Assembly (NCBI RefSeq): GCF_900108295.1
Contig: NZ_FNWK01000002.1
Location: 248,001-312,000 of the forward strand
DNA: 64,000 nucleotides
Reading direction: 5' to 3'
Source: Sphingopyxis sp. YR583
GTDB taxonomy: Bacteria; Pseudomonadota; Alphaproteobacteria; Sphingomonadales; Sphingomonadaceae
Below are positions 30,265-40,045 of the stretch, in pieces. Below the pieces are notes generated by a model. The model worked only from the letters and a program-made list of their open reading frames with translations, made no database searches and was not told the DNA's origin. The position numbers and the translations under genes are program-made. The number at the start of each line of letters is the position of its first letter. The stretch's first letter is position 1.

Positions 30265-32586
30265 TTGGCGAAACGGCAAAAACCTGCCGGGTTGCCGACG
30301 CCCGACCAGATTCTTCGCTTTATCGAAGAGAGCAAGGATGCGGTCGGCAAGCGCGAGATCGCGAAACATTTCGCGCTCCACGGTAACGAGAAGATCGCGC
30401 TGAAGGCGCTGCTCAAGGACATGACCGACGAGGGGCTCGTCGATCTGGCTCCGGGGCGCGCCTTTCACAAACATGGCGGTTTGCCGCGCGTAACGGTGCT
30501 GCGTATCGTCGCGATCGAGGGCAGCAACCTCTGGGCGGTGCCCGATCGTTGGGAAGGCGCCGGTCCCGCACCGCGCCTGCGTGTGATGGAACAGGGCCGT
30601 AGGGGCGCACTCGGCGTCGGTGACCGCATCCTTGCGCGCACCGAGGATCGCGGCAGCGGCCATGTCGCGCATCCGATGAAGCGGCTCGCGGCAAGCGCCG
30701 AGACGGTGATCGGCGTCCTGGTCGAAGATGTCGGCCCTGGCGGCAAGCCGATGATCTGGCTGCGCCCCGCCGACAAGCGCGCGCGCTATGACTTTGCCGT
30801 CGCCGTCAAGGGCGATGCCGATATCGGCGATCTTGTTCGCGCCGAACTCACCGGGCGCGGCGCGGCGATCAAGGCGAAGGTCATCGACCGGATCGGCGAT
30901 CCTTTCGCCCCCAAATCGCTGAGCATGATCGCGATCGCACGGCACGAAATTCCGCATATCTTCGGCACCGAGACGCTCGCCGAGGCGGAAAAGGCGGCGA
31001 ACCTGCCGCTCACCTCCGACGGACGCGAGGACCTGCGCGACCTGCCGATCGTTGCCATCGATCCGATCGACGCGCGCGACCATGACGATGCCGTCTGGGC
31101 GATCCCCGATGACGAACCGGGCAACAAGGACGGTTTCCGCGCGATCGTCGCGATCGCCGACGTCAGCTATTATGTCCGCCCCGACGGCGACCTCGACCGC
31201 GAGGCGCGGCGGCGCGGCAACAGCGTCTATTTCCCCGACCAGGTCGTGCCGATGTTGCCCGAAACGCTGTCGGCAGGCGTCTGCTCGCTGAAAGCCGGGC
31301 AGGACAGGGCGGCGATGGCGTGCCACCTTGTCATCGACAAGCATGGCAAAGTGACGTCATGGCGTTTCGCACGCGCGCTCGTCCGGCTGCGTGCGAACAT
31401 CGCTTATGAACATGCGCAGGCGGCCTATGACGCCGATGCTGCGCGCGATGAATGGGACGCCGACGTGCTCCCGACGCTGAAGAATCTGTGGGCCTGCTGG
31501 GCGCTGCTCGCAAAAGCCCGTGCGGCGCGTGCACCGCTCGATCTCGACCTCCCCGAACGTCAGGTAATCCTCGACGAGCAAGGCCGCATCGCCGAAATCC
31601 GCGTCCGCGACCGGCTCGATTCGATGCGGCTGATCGAGGATTATATGATCGCGGCGAATGTCGCGGCGGCCAAGGCGCTTGAGGCGAAGAAATCGCCCGT
31701 CATGTACCGCATCCACGAACCGCCGAGCCGCGAGAAGCTGGTTGGCCTTAAGGATTATCTTGAAACCTTCGAACAGAGTTTCTCGCTCGGGCAAGTGATC
31801 ACGCCGGCCGTGTTCAACCGCCTGATCGACGGCTTTTCCGAAGATGACCGGTTGCCCGAGATCATGCAGGCGATCTTGCGCAGCCAGACGCAGGCCTATT
31901 ACGGCCCCGCGAATGCCGGCCATTTCGGTTTGGCGCTGGGCTCCTACGCGCATTTCACCTCGCCGATCCGCCGCTACGCCGACCTGATCGTCCACCGCGC
32001 GCTCGTCGACAGCTACAAACTCGAAGTGCCCGGCAAGCCCAAGGGACTGCCCGCGCGCACCGGCCTCGGCGAAGCCGACGCCAAGGGCCTGTCGCGCATC
32101 GGCGAGGCGATCAGTGCACTCGAACGCCGAGCGATGGAGGCAGAGCGCGAGACCGTCGACCGCTATGTCGCCGCCTATCTTGCGAGCAAGACCGGCGAGA
32201 TTATCGTCGCGCGCATCACCGGCGTCCAGCCCTTCGGCTTTTTCGCGACCGTCGACGGGCTTGGCGGCGATGGGCTGGTGCCAGTCTCGACGCTCGGCAG
32301 CGAACGCTTTTTCTATGACGAAGCCGCGCGCAGCCTCGACAGCGAGCATGGCCGCGTCAGCTATACGACCGGGCAGCGAATCGAACTGCGGTTGATGGAT
32401 GCGAACCCCGTCAGCGGCGCGCTGCGTTTCGAGCTTCCCGATGCGCCCGAGGGCGGCTTTCGCAATCGCCCGCCGCGCCGCGATGGCGTGAAAGGGAAGG
32501 GGCCAGGGAAAGACAAGGCGGGCAAGCATATGGTCGGCAAACGTGGCCGGCCGGCGAATATCAAGCACAAGGGCAAGCGCCGGTAG
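30265..32586 (+). CDS. rnr: ribonuclease R
   Basis: A processive 3'-5' exoribonuclease of the RNB family that degrades structured RNA. The 773-residue product has an N-terminal winged helix (QILRFIEESKDAVGKREIAKHF), cold-shock-like domains, the RNB core (AIDPIDARDHDDAVWAI with the catalytic Asp cluster, HFTSPIRRYADLIVHRAL), an S1 domain (VARITGVQPFGFFATVDGLGGDGLVP) and a Lys/Arg-rich tail. TTG start immediately after the proS stop. Length normal. Confidence 0.95.
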   Translation: MAKRQKPAGLPTPDQILRFIEESKDAVGKREIAKHFALHGNEKIALKALLKDMTDEGLVDLAPGRAFHKHGGLPRVTVLRIVAIEGSNLWAVPDRWEGAGPAPRLRVMEQGRRGALGVGDRILARTEDRGSGHVAHPMKRLAASAETVIGVLVEDVGPGGKPMIWLRPADKRARYDFAVAVKGDADIGDLVRAELTGRGAAIKAKVIDRIGDPFAPKSLSMIAIARHEIPHIFGTETLAEAEKAANLPLTSDGREDLRDLPIVAIDPIDARDHDDAVWAIPDDEPGNKDGFRAIVAIADVSYYVRPDGDLDREARRRGNSVYFPDQVVPMLPETLSAGVCSLKAGQDRAAMACHLVIDKHGKVTSWRFARALVRLRANIAYEHAQAAYDADAARDEWDADVLPTLKNLWACWALLAKARAARAPLDLDLPERQVILDEQGRIAEIRVRDRLDSMRLIEDYMIAANVAAAKALEAKKSPVMYRIHEPPSREKLVGLKDYLETFEQSFSLGQVITPAVFNRLIDGFSEDDRLPEIMQAILRSQTQAYYGPANAGHFGLALGSYAHFTSPIRRYADLIVHRALVDSYKLEVPGKPKGLPARTGLGEADAKGLSRIGEAISALERRAMEAERETVDRYVAAYLASKTGEIIVARITGVQPFGFFATVDGLGGDGLVPVSTLGSERFFYDEAARSLDSEHGRVSYTTGQRIELRLMDANPVSGALRFELPDAPEGGFRNRPPRRDGVKGKGPGKDKAGKHMVGKRGRPANIKHKGKRR

Positions 32587-32588
32587 CG

Positions 32589-33371
32589 CTACCGCTCGGC
32601 GAGCTTCCGCAGCAACGCCGCGCTTTCCGCATCGGCGGGGAAAAAGGCTTCGATCGCCAGTTCCGACAGCGTAATATCGACTGGTGTTCCGAAAATCGTC
32701 ACCGTCGATACGAACGAAATCCGCCCCGCAATCGTGTCGAGGATGAGCGGCACCGCAATGCCATTGGCATGCGCAACGCCATTGTCGTTCGCTTCGACCG
32801 TATAACCCGTCAGTTCGGCGCGCAGCGCGATCAGGCCCGCATCGGCGCTCGCCTCGATCTGCAGACCCAGCCGGTGCAGGATATGCGCACGCCATTCGCC
32901 ATGGTTGACGATCTGCGGCGCCAGCCCCTCCGGGTGCAGCGCAATGCGCAGGACGTTGACCGGGGGCGCGAGCAGGGCGGGGGAGACCTGTTCGATCAGG
33001 ATCGCGATTGCATCGTTCGCCGCGACCATGTTCCAGTGGCGGTCGACCGCCAGCGCGGGATAGGGCTCGTGCCCCTTCAGCACATGCTCGACGATCGCGC
33101 GCATCCCCGCCATTTCGGTGCTGTCGAGTGCGCGCTCCTGATAGTCGGGGGCATAACCCGCCGCCAGCAGCAGGGCATTACGCGCGCGATGCGGCACGTC
33201 GAGGCAATCGGCGATCCGCTGCAACATTTGCGCGCTCGGTTTCGAGCGTCCCGTTTCGATAAAGCTCAGGTGGCGCGTCGACATTTCGGTATCGAGCGCA
33301 AGGTCCATCTGGCTCATCCGGCGGCGCGTGCGCCATTCGCGCAATTGTTCGCCCAGCGGTGCGACTTGCAT
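32589..33371 (-). CDS. XRE-family regulator with MmyB-like ligand domain
   Basis: The 260-residue product has an N-terminal HTH (LREWRTRRRMSQMDLALDTEMSTRHLSFIETGRS region, about residues 9-45) and a C-terminal PAS-like MmyB domain (PYPALAVDRHWNMVAANDAI, NVLRIALHPEGLAPQIVN, GTPVDITLSELAIEAFFP). MmyB-type regulators are thought to bind fatty-acid-like ligands. AAAGGAGA supports the ATG at 33371. Divergent from the small membrane protein at 33492, which it may control. Its stop lies three bases after that of rnr on the other strand. Confidence 0.9.
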   Translation of the reverse strand: MQVAPLGEQLREWRTRRRMSQMDLALDTEMSTRHLSFIETGRSKPSAQMLQRIADCLDVPHRARNALLLAAGYAPDYQERALDSTEMAGMRAIVEHVLKGHEPYPALAVDRHWNMVAANDAIAILIEQVSPALLAPPVNVLRIALHPEGLAPQIVNHGEWRAHILHRLGLQIEASADAGLIALRAELTGYTVEANDNGVAHANGIAVPLILDTIAGRISFVSTVTIFGTPVDITLSELAIEAFFPADAESAALLRKLAER

Positions 33372-33491
33372 GATCGTCTCCTTTGTCCGGAGAGCTATAC
33401 CCGAGCCTTCCGCTTTTCCATTACCTCCGGCGTAATCGACCCACTGCATTTTCGAGACCAGACGGGGCGGGCACTCGAAAGGAGAAACGCC

Positions 33492-33884
33492 ATGTCCATC
33501 TTCAATCTCAAGAATATGCTGATCGTCGACGCAGTGACCTGCACGGCCTTGTTCATCCTCTGCGTGTTTGCGACCGCGACGGTCGCTTCGTTGCTCGGCC
33601 TCCCCTCCGATGTGGTGACGGTCGCGGGTTGGGTCGGCCTGCCTTCGGCGCTGCTGATGCTCTTCGTCGCCGGTCAGAAAACGCCAAGCAAGGGACTTGC
33701 GAACCTGATTGCGTTGGGCAACCTCGGCTGGGTTGCGGCCAGCTTTGCGGTTCTCGCGATCTTTGCCGCGCAGATGACGTGGCTCGGCATCGTGGTCGTG
33801 GCTGTCCAGGCCATCGTGGTCCTCGACTTCGCATTTTTCGAAGCCAAGGGCGCTGCGGCACTGCCGCGCGTGGTGACGGCCTAA
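33492..33884 (+). CDS. small integral membrane protein, unknown function
   Basis: The 130-residue product has four strongly hydrophobic segments (around residues 12-35, 40-60, 72-92 and 98-117) and short polar loops. No family was recognised. GGAGAAACGCC precedes the ATG at 33492. It is divergent from the XRE/MmyB regulator across 120 bp, suggesting a regulator-target pair. Its TAA overlaps the stop of the UspA gene on the minus strand (CTAA at 33881-33884). Confidence 0.82.
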   Translation: MSIFNLKNMLIVDAVTCTALFILCVFATATVASLLGLPSDVVTVAGWVGLPSALLMLFVAGQKTPSKGLANLIALGNLGWVAASFAVLAIFAAQMTWLGIVVVAVQAIVVLDFAFFEAKGAAALPRVVTA

Positions 33885-34333
33885 CTCAGCGCATCGAGCC
33901 GGGCGATATCGATCCCGCCCGGCACCAGCATCACCGGGCAGGGGAGGCTTCCCGCATCCTGTCCGGTGAAAAAGGTCACCAGCGGCCCGGGCGCGCCGCT
34001 TGCCGCCGTCGCCAGCACCAGCGCCGCAATCTCGTCATTGGCGCGGATTACCTCGGACACCACCTCGGCGGGCTTGCCCGATTTGACCATGCCCTGCGGC
34101 GTGACGCCTTCCTGAACCACCGCGTCGGAAGCGGCCGAGACCAGCTCCTCGGCATGTTCGCGCGCTTCGGCCTCGATCGTCGCCTGGACGCCGCCGAACG
34201 CGACGAAATCCTGCGGCGGGATGATCGCCAGCACGATAACGCCGCCGCCCGTCCGCGCCGCGCGCCGCGCCGCAAAGCGCAGCGCCAGCGACGCCTCCGG
34301 GCTGTCGTCGATCACCACCAGATATGTCCGCAT
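33881..34333 (-). CDS. universal stress protein (UspA family)
   Basis: The 150-residue product is a single Usp domain: RTYLVVIDDSPEASLALRFAARRAARTGGGVIVL at the start, and a C-terminal segment (LATAASGAPGPLVTFFTGQDAGSLPCPVMLVPGG) in place of the ATP-binding G-2x-G-9x-G-(S/T), which is only partly matched. It may act in stress response. Divergent from the pyruvate dehydrogenase E2 gene across 159 bp. Confidence 0.88.
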   Translation of the reverse strand: MRTYLVVIDDSPEASLALRFAARRAARTGGGVIVLAIIPPQDFVAFGGVQATIEAEAREHAEELVSAASDAVVQEGVTPQGMVKSGKPAEVVSEVIRANDEIAALVLATAASGAPGPLVTFFTGQDAGSLPCPVMLVPGGIDIARLDALS

Positions 34334-34492
34334 CGCCCCGACCCCTCGTGTTTTTGCTTGGGGTAAAGAGTGCGTCACATTCGTATGAAACGCAAGCTGG
34401 GCCGCTGGACCTTGACCGATGCAAGGCTTATGGCGAGGAACAAACCGTAGCGGCAGGCGACGCCTGCAAGACTGACAGGGAAAAGCCTGAAT

Positions 34493-35803
34493 ATGCCAAT
34501 CGAACTCAAAATGCCCGCTCTCTCGCCGACGATGGAGGAGGGCACGCTCGCCAAATGGCTGGTGAAGGAAGGCGACACGGTCAAATCGGGTGACTTGCTC
34601 GCCGAGATCGAAACCGACAAGGCGACGATGGAGTTCGAAGCGATCGACGAAGGCGTCGTCAGCCAGATTCTCGTCGCCGAAGGCACCGACAATGTGAAGG
34701 TCGGCACCGTTATTGCTGTCATCGCCGGCGAAGATGAAGATGCGGGGAGCGCGAAAGCCGCTCCGGCTCCCGCCGCCGCCGCCGAACCCAAGGCCGAAGC
34801 GCCCGCTCCGGCACCCGCACCCGCGCCTTCGCCGACTCCCGCAGCGCCAGCCGCTGCTCCCGCCGCATCGGGTGATCGCATCAAGGCGAGCCCGCTCGCC
34901 AAGCGCCTTGCCGCCGAACGCGGAATCGATCTTTCGACCGTCATGGGCACCGGCCCCGGCGGCCGCATCGTCAAGGACGACCTCGACGGCGCAGCAACTG
35001 GCGCGCCCGCAGCCGCTGCAGCGGCGCCGAGCGCGGCCGCTCCCGCAGCGACTGCTCCGGCACCCGCTGCGTCGGCACCTGCTGCGGGCCACAGCGAAAT
35101 CCCCGATTTCGGCATCCCGCACGAGGACGAAAAGCTGTCGGGCATGCGCAAGACGATCGCGCGCCGCTTGAGCCAGTCGATGCAGGAAGCACCGCATATC
35201 TACCTGACCGTCGACATCCGCCTCGACGCGCTGCTCAAGCTGCGCGGCGAGCTCAACGCCAGCCTCGAAAGCCGCGGCGTCAAGCTCAGCGTCAACGACA
35301 TGCTGATCAAGGCGCTCGCGGTCGCGCTCGAACGCGTGCCGTCGTGCAACGTCAGCTTCGGCGGCGATGTGATGCGCAAATATAGCCGCGCCGACATCTC
35401 GGTCGCGGTCAGCATCCCGGGCGGGCTGATCACCCCGATCATCGTCGATGCCGGCGGCAAGTCGATGTCGAAAATCTCGACCGAAATGGCCGAGCTCGCG
35501 GCGAAGGCCAAGGAAGGCAAGCTCCAGCCCAGCGAGTATCAGGGCGGCACCGCCTCGATCTCGAACATGGGCATGATGGGGATCAAGCAGTTCACCGCAG
35601 TGATCAATCCGCCGCAGGCGATGATCATGGCGATCGGCGCGGGCGAGAAGCGGCCTTATGTCGTCGACGACGCGCTTGCCATTGCCACGGTCATGTCGGC
35701 GACCGGCAGCTTCGACCACCGCGCAATCGACGGCGCCGACGGCGCGCTGCTGATGAAGACCTTCAAGGAACTGGTGGAGAACCCGCTGGGGCTGGTTGCT
35801 TGA
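34493..35803 (+). CDS. pdhC: pyruvate dehydrogenase E2, dihydrolipoamide acetyltransferase
   Basis: The 436-residue product has one lipoyl domain (residues about 1-77, lipoyl Lys43 in [10 protein letters not shown]), an Ala/Pro-rich linker, an E3/E1-binding domain ([33 protein letters not shown]), a second Ala/Pro linker and the acetyltransferase domain ending with the catalytic [12 protein letters not shown]. The [16 protein letters not shown] start marks pyruvate rather than 2-oxoglutarate E2. E1 genes are not in the window; E3 (lpdA) follows after a tiny gene. Confidence 0.95.
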   Translation: MPIELKMPALSPTMEEGTLAKWLVKEGDTVKSGDLLAEIETDKATMEFEAIDEGVVSQILVAEGTDNVKVGTVIAVIAGEDEDAGSAKAAPAPAAAAEPKAEAPAPAPAPAPSPTPAAPAAAPAASGDRIKASPLAKRLAAERGIDLSTVMGTGPGGRIVKDDLDGAATGAPAAAAAAPSAAAPAATAPAPAASAPAAGHSEIPDFGIPHEDEKLSGMRKTIARRLSQSMQEAPHIYLTVDIRLDALLKLRGELNASLESRGVKLSVNDMLIKALAVALERVPSCNVSFGGDVMRKYSRADISVAVSIPGGLITPIIVDAGGKSMSKISTEMAELAAKAKEGKLQPSEYQGGTASISNMGMMGIKQFTAVINPPQAMIMAIGAGEKRPYVVDDALAIATVMSATGSFDHRAIDGADGALLMKTFKELVENPLGLVA

Positions 35804-35816
35804 TCGGATAAAGGCG

Positions 35817-36020
35817 ATGCGCCTCGTTCGGCAGTTGTTCCATTTGCTGATCGGACTGCTTGCGCTCGCGTTTCTCGCCGCCGCAGCCAGTTGGGTGTGG
35901 CCTGAAGATTCAAGTCGAATATGGTTCTTCGCTTACGCCGCCATGGGCGGGACCGCGTTTTGGGAGCTGGTAGGAATGCTCCGCAACCGGAATGGCGAAC
36001 AAGGAGATAATTGTGGCTGA
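35817..36020 (+). CDS. 67-residue membrane protein between pdhC and lpdA
   Basis: The product MRLVRQLFHLLIGLLALA... has two hydrophobic helices (about residues 7-27 and 36-52) and a polar tail. AAAGG four bases before ATG 35817 is a fair ribosome-binding site; a TTG at 35796, overlapping the end of pdhC, is an alternative start. The last eight bases overlap the lpdA start. No family recognised; position suggests co-transcription with the pyruvate dehydrogenase genes. Confidence 0.6.
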   Translation: MRLVRQLFHLLIGLLALAFLAAAASWVWPEDSSRIWFFAYAAMGGTAFWELVGMLRNRNGEQGDNCG

Positions 36021-37410
36021 TACCAACTACGACCTCATCGTCCTCGGCTCGGGCCCCGGCGGCTATGTCGCGGCGATCCGCGCGGCGCAGCTCGGCCTCA
36101 AAACCGCGATCGTCGAGCGCGAGAATCTCGGTGGCATCTGCCTCAACTGGGGCTGCATCCCGACCAAGGCTCTGCTGCGCTCGGCCGAAATCTATCATTA
36201 TATGCAGCATGCGGGCGACTATGGCCTGATCGCGCAGCAGATCAGCGCCGACATCGATGCGGTCGTGAAGCGCAGCCGCGGCGTCGCCAAGCAGCTCAGC
36301 CAGGGCGTCGCCTTCCTGATGAAGAAGCACAAGATCACCGTCCATATGGGTGAGGGCAAGCTGACCGCACCGGGCAAGCTGGAAGTGAAGGGTGAGAAGG
36401 GGACTGAAACCCTGACTGCCAAGAATATCATCGTCGCGACGGGCGCGCGCGCGCGCGACCTGCCGTTCGCGCCCGCCGACGGCAAGCGCATCTGGACCTA
36501 TCGCCACGCGCTCGTCCCGCCCGAAATGCCGAAGAAGCTGCTCGTCATCGGATCGGGCGCGATCGGGATCGAATTCGCGAGCTTCTACAGCGACATGGGC
36601 GTCGACGTGACCGTCGTCGAAATGCTCGACCGTCTTGTCCCCGTCGAAGATGCCGACGTTTCGGCCTTCCTCGAGAAGCAGCTCAAGAAGCAGGGCATGA
36701 CGATCTACACCGGTGCCGGCGTCGAGGAACTCAAGGCGACCGCGACCGGCGTCACCGCGAAGATCAAGACCAAGGACGGCAAGACCGAAAGCGCCGAGTT
36801 CAGCCACGCGATCGTCGCGATCGGTATCGTGCCGAACACCGAGAATATCGGGCTCGAAGCGCTCGGCGTGAAGACGACCAAGGGCCATATCGACACCGAT
36901 GCGATGTGCCGCACCAACGTCCCCGGAATCTGGGCGATCGGCGATGTGACCGCGCCGCCGTGGCTCGCGCACAAGGCGATGCATGAATCGGTGATTTCGG
37001 TCGAGGCGATCGCGGGCAATCATCCGCACGCGATGGACCCGCGCAACATCCCCGGCTGCACCTATTGCCGTCCGCAGATCGCAAGCGTCGGCCTGACCGA
37101 AGCAAAGGCGAAGGAACTGGGTTACGAGGTCAAGGCGGGCACCTTCCCCTTCATCGGCAACGGCAAGGCGATCGCGCTCGGCGAATCCGAGGGCTTCACC
37201 AAGACCGTCTTCGATGCCAAGACCGGCGAACTGCTCGGCGCGCACATGATCGGCGCCGAGGTCACCGAGCTCATTCAAGGCTATACGATCGGCAAGACCG
37301 CCGAGCTGGTCGAGGATGATTTCATCGGCACCGTCTTCCCGCATCCGACGCTCAGCGAAACGATGCACGAGGGCGTGCTGGCAGCGTTCGGACGCCCGCT
37401 GCACATCTAG
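36013..37410 (+). CDS. lpdA: dihydrolipoamide dehydrogenase (E3)
   Basis: It reoxidises the lipoyl groups of 2-oxoacid dehydrogenases with NAD+. The 465-residue product has FAD motif GSGPGG (12-17), redox disulfide GGICLNWGCIPTK (Cys43, Cys48), GSGAIGIEFASFY for NAD, and the C-terminal FPHPTLSETMHE with the catalytic His. Start is GTG at 36013: AAGGAG is six bases upstream, and the in-frame ATG at 35992 would add residues before the FAD strand. Confidence 0.95.
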   Translation: MADTNYDLIVLGSGPGGYVAAIRAAQLGLKTAIVERENLGGICLNWGCIPTKALLRSAEIYHYMQHAGDYGLIAQQISADIDAVVKRSRGVAKQLSQGVAFLMKKHKITVHMGEGKLTAPGKLEVKGEKGTETLTAKNIIVATGARARDLPFAPADGKRIWTYRHALVPPEMPKKLLVIGSGAIGIEFASFYSDMGVDVTVVEMLDRLVPVEDADVSAFLEKQLKKQGMTIYTGAGVEELKATATGVTAKIKTKDGKTESAEFSHAIVAIGIVPNTENIGLEALGVKTTKGHIDTDAMCRTNVPGIWAIGDVTAPPWLAHKAMHESVISVEAIAGNHPHAMDPRNIPGCTYCRPQIASVGLTEAKAKELGYEVKAGTFPFIGNGKAIALGESEGFTKTVFDAKTGELLGAHMIGAEVTELIQGYTIGKTAELVEDDFIGTVFPHPTLSETMHEGVLAAFGRPLHI

Positions 37411-37446
37411 GCACGCTTGAACCCGTCGATCCTCCATTTTTCCCGG

Positions 37447-38016
37447 ATGGGCAGCGTCATCAAGGCGCTGTTCTTCCTGGGGGTGGCGGCGATCGCTTTC
37501 ACGGTCGCCGGCTTGATCCATATCGAGCGCGAGGCGCCGCGCGAAACCATGCTTCTGCCCGGCGGCCTCGATCTTCCGGCGCCCGCGCCGCACCGCGACC
37601 CGCTGGCGCCGCTCAAAATGCCTTTCCTCGTCGCCGCCGGCGGCGTGTCGCTATTCTTCGCCGGACGACACGGCCTGCGCGCGGCGACCCGCGAGGTCGC
37701 GGCAAGAGCCGAAGGCGGTCGCCTCCACCTCCATGCGAGCTACGGGGCGGAAGCCAGCCCGTTGCCCATCGATGCGATCACCGATGCCATTTTCGATCGT
37801 GCCGACCGTTTGCCGGGCGGTGGTTCGGGGCCGGTGAAACTCGGTGCGCGGCTGCGGCACGGCCTCTACCTTCGTTATCGTGCTGGCAGCGCGGTGCACG
37901 AACTCAGGTTGATCGACAATGATATCGACGGCGGGGCAGAACAGCTCCGCCGCTTTGCCGCCTATCTCGATGCCTGGCACCAACCGCGGCGCCCGCGGAA
38001 CGGAGCCGACGCATGA
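37447..38016 (+). CDS. membrane-anchored protein of unknown function
   Basis: The 189-residue product has an N-terminal membrane segment (VIKALFFLGVAAIAFTVAGLIH), a second hydrophobic stretch near residue 70 (PFLVAAGGVSLFFAG) and a soluble C-terminal domain. No family recognised. Start is uncertain: ATG 37447 has no clear ribosome-binding site and TTG 37417, seven bases after lpdA, is an alternative giving 199 residues. Its TGA overlaps the ATG of the PAP2 gene (ATGA). Confidence 0.7.
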   Translation: MGSVIKALFFLGVAAIAFTVAGLIHIEREAPRETMLLPGGLDLPAPAPHRDPLAPLKMPFLVAAGGVSLFFAGRHGLRAATREVAARAEGGRLHLHASYGAEASPLPIDAITDAIFDRADRLPGGGSGPVKLGARLRHGLYLRYRAGSAVHELRLIDNDIDGGAEQLRRFAAYLDAWHQPRRPRNGADA

Positions 38017-38633
38017 TGGGACGGTCCCCGCTATTGGCGGTCTCCGCGGCGTTGATCGCGGCCACGATCCTGCTGGGCCTCGCGGTCGGTGCGGGCTGGA
38101 CCGAGACCGCCGACTGGCAGGTCTCGCATATACTCTCGTTGCGTATCGACGAAAGCGATCCGGTCTTTATCTCCTTCATGCAGTGGGCAAGCTGGATCGG
38201 CGGCGGAACGCCGCGCTGGATCATCGTCATCCTGCTCTGCGGGCTCGTGTGGCATTGGTGCGGGCCGCGCTGTGCGGTTGCGCTCGCCGGCATGTCGCTC
38301 CTCTCGAACCTCGCGTCCAGCCTGCTCAAGCTTGCCTTCGGCCGCGCGCGCCCCGACCTGATCGATCACCTCGACCATCAGACAAGCTATTCCTATCCCA
38401 GCGGCCATGCGACGAACGCCGCCGTCGTCTACCTTCTCCTCACCTGGCTCACACCCCCGCGCTGGCGCCCTTATGCCTGGACGCTCGCCGCCGCGATGAT
38501 CATCCTCAACGGCTTCTCGCGAATCATGCTCGGCGTGCATTGGGCGAGCGACATCGTCGGCGGAACGATGCTCGGCGCAGCCTTCGCCTTGCTCGGGGCA
38601 TGGTGGGTGCGCAGCCAGAAGATTGCAGCCTGA
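38013..38633 (+). CDS. PAP2-family phosphatase, membrane
   Basis: The 206-residue product has about five membrane segments and the three PAP2 phosphatase motifs: KLAFGRARPD, YPSGHAT and SRIMLGVHWASD. Such proteins dephosphorylate lipid phosphates such as undecaprenyl diphosphate or phosphatidate. The ATG overlaps the preceding TGA, so it is probably coupled with the membrane-anchored gene upstream. The exact substrate is not set by the motifs. Confidence 0.9.
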   Translation: MMGRSPLLAVSAALIAATILLGLAVGAGWTETADWQVSHILSLRIDESDPVFISFMQWASWIGGGTPRWIIVILLCGLVWHWCGPRCAVALAGMSLLSNLASSLLKLAFGRARPDLIDHLDHQTSYSYPSGHATNAAVVYLLLTWLTPPRWRPYAWTLAAAMIILNGFSRIMLGVHWASDIVGGTMLGAAFALLGAWWVRSQKIAA

Positions 38634-38706
38634 AACATTTTCCGCTGTCCTATCGGGTTCCGTTTTGCCATCCAGTTTGCGGGCACCAACAACGGGCGGA
38701 CAAGAT

Positions 38707-40041
38707 ATGCAATCGCGAGTGAAGTTCGGCAGTTTTCTGCGGGGAATCATGTTTGGCTCGACGGCGCTGGCTGCAGCCTTTGCACTACCCGCGCAGGCAC
38801 AGGACGGCACCGGCCAGACGGTGATCACCGCGGCGCGCTACATCGACGTGGCGACCGGCAAGACGGTCGAGTATCCCGCGATCTTCGTTGGCGCCGACGG
38901 CCGCATCTCGAACATCGCCGACGCACGGACGGTACGCTGGGGATCGAACGTCAAACATATCGATCTTGGCGACAAGACGCTCGTCCCGGGCCTGATCGAC
39001 ATGCACGTCCATCTCGACGGCCCCGCCGACATCGGCGGTTATCGCGGGCTCGAATTCACCGACAGCTTCTGGGGCATGACCGCGGTCAAAAATGCGAACG
39101 ACATGCTGGGTGCCGGCTTCACCACGGTGCGCAATGTCGGATCGAGCGACCGTAACGATATCGGGCTCAAGCAGGCGATCGACGCGGGTTACGCGACCGG
39201 ACCCCGCATCGTGCCGGCAGGCTATGCGCTCGGTGCGACCGGCGGCCATTGCGACAGCACCTTCCTGCCGCCCAGCCTTGAAAAGAAGGACGGCAAGGAA
39301 GAGGGCATCGGCGATAATCCCGAGGAGCTTCGCTATCAGGTTCGCCGCCAGCGCAAATATGGTGCCGAGGTGATCAAGGTGTGCGCGACGGGCGGCGTCT
39401 TCTCGCGCAACACCGAACCCGGCCAGCTTCAGGTGTCCGAAAAGGAGCTCGCCGCGATCGCCGACGAGGCGCACCAATGGGGACTTCGCGTCGCCGCGCA
39501 CGCGCATGGCGCGTCGGGCATCCGCGCTGCGATCGCCGCAGGCATCGACACGATCGAGCATGTCAGCCTGGTCGATGACGAGGGCATTCGCATGGCCGTC
39601 GCGCGCAAGCAGCCGGTCTGGTTCTCGATGGACATCTACAACACCGAATATACGCAGGCCGAGGGCGCCAAGAATGGCGTGCTCGAGGACAATCTGCGCA
39701 AGGATCGCGAAGTGGCCCAGATCCAGCGCGACAATTTCCGCAAAGCGGTGAAGGCCGGCGTGCGCATGGTGTTCGGTTCCGACGCGGGCGTGATGCCGCA
39801 CGGCGACGTCGGCAAGCAGTTCCGCGTCATGGTCGAGTACGGGATGACCCCGCTGCAGGCGATCCAGGCCGCAACCAAGAACGCCGCCGAGGCACTCGGC
39901 CGCGAAAAGGATGTCGGCGCGATTGCCGTCGGGCGTTACGCCGACATCGTTGCAGTCGACGGCGATCCGCTGGCCGACGTCCGCCAGCTCGAAAGCGTCG
40001 ATGCGGTGGTGAAGGGCGGGGTGCTCGTCCGGGGCAAATAA
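38707..40041 (+). CDS. exported metal-dependent amidohydrolase
   Basis: The 444-residue product has an N-terminal signal peptide (ending FALPAQAQ) and an amidohydrolase TIM barrel: HVHLD for the first metal pair, the probably carbamylated Lys in EVIKVCATGG, His ligands in AAHAHGASG and IEHVSL, and GSDAGV with the final Asp. It resembles the Xaa-Pro dipeptidase/imidazolonepropionase-like group of secreted peptidases (prolidase-type). Substrate unknown. ATG at 38707 was chosen because it starts the signal peptide; the ribosome-binding site is weak. Confidence 0.88.
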   Translation: MQSRVKFGSFLRGIMFGSTALAAAFALPAQAQDGTGQTVITAARYIDVATGKTVEYPAIFVGADGRISNIADARTVRWGSNVKHIDLGDKTLVPGLIDMHVHLDGPADIGGYRGLEFTDSFWGMTAVKNANDMLGAGFTTVRNVGSSDRNDIGLKQAIDAGYATGPRIVPAGYALGATGGHCDSTFLPPSLEKKDGKEEGIGDNPEELRYQVRRQRKYGAEVIKVCATGGVFSRNTEPGQLQVSEKELAAIADEAHQWGLRVAAHAHGASGIRAAIAAGIDTIEHVSLVDDEGIRMAVARKQPVWFSMDIYNTEYTQAEGAKNGVLEDNLRKDREVAQIQRDNFRKAVKAGVRMVFGSDAGVMPHGDVGKQFRVMVEYGMTPLQAIQAATKNAAEALGREKDVGAIAVGRYADIVAVDGDPLADVRQLESVDAVVKGGVLVRGK

Positions 40042-40045
40042 GCCC

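Noticed and set aside
28945-31344. Long open frame antisense to proS and rnr
   Set aside because: It crosses two well-supported genes and has no recognisable domain or ribosome-binding site.
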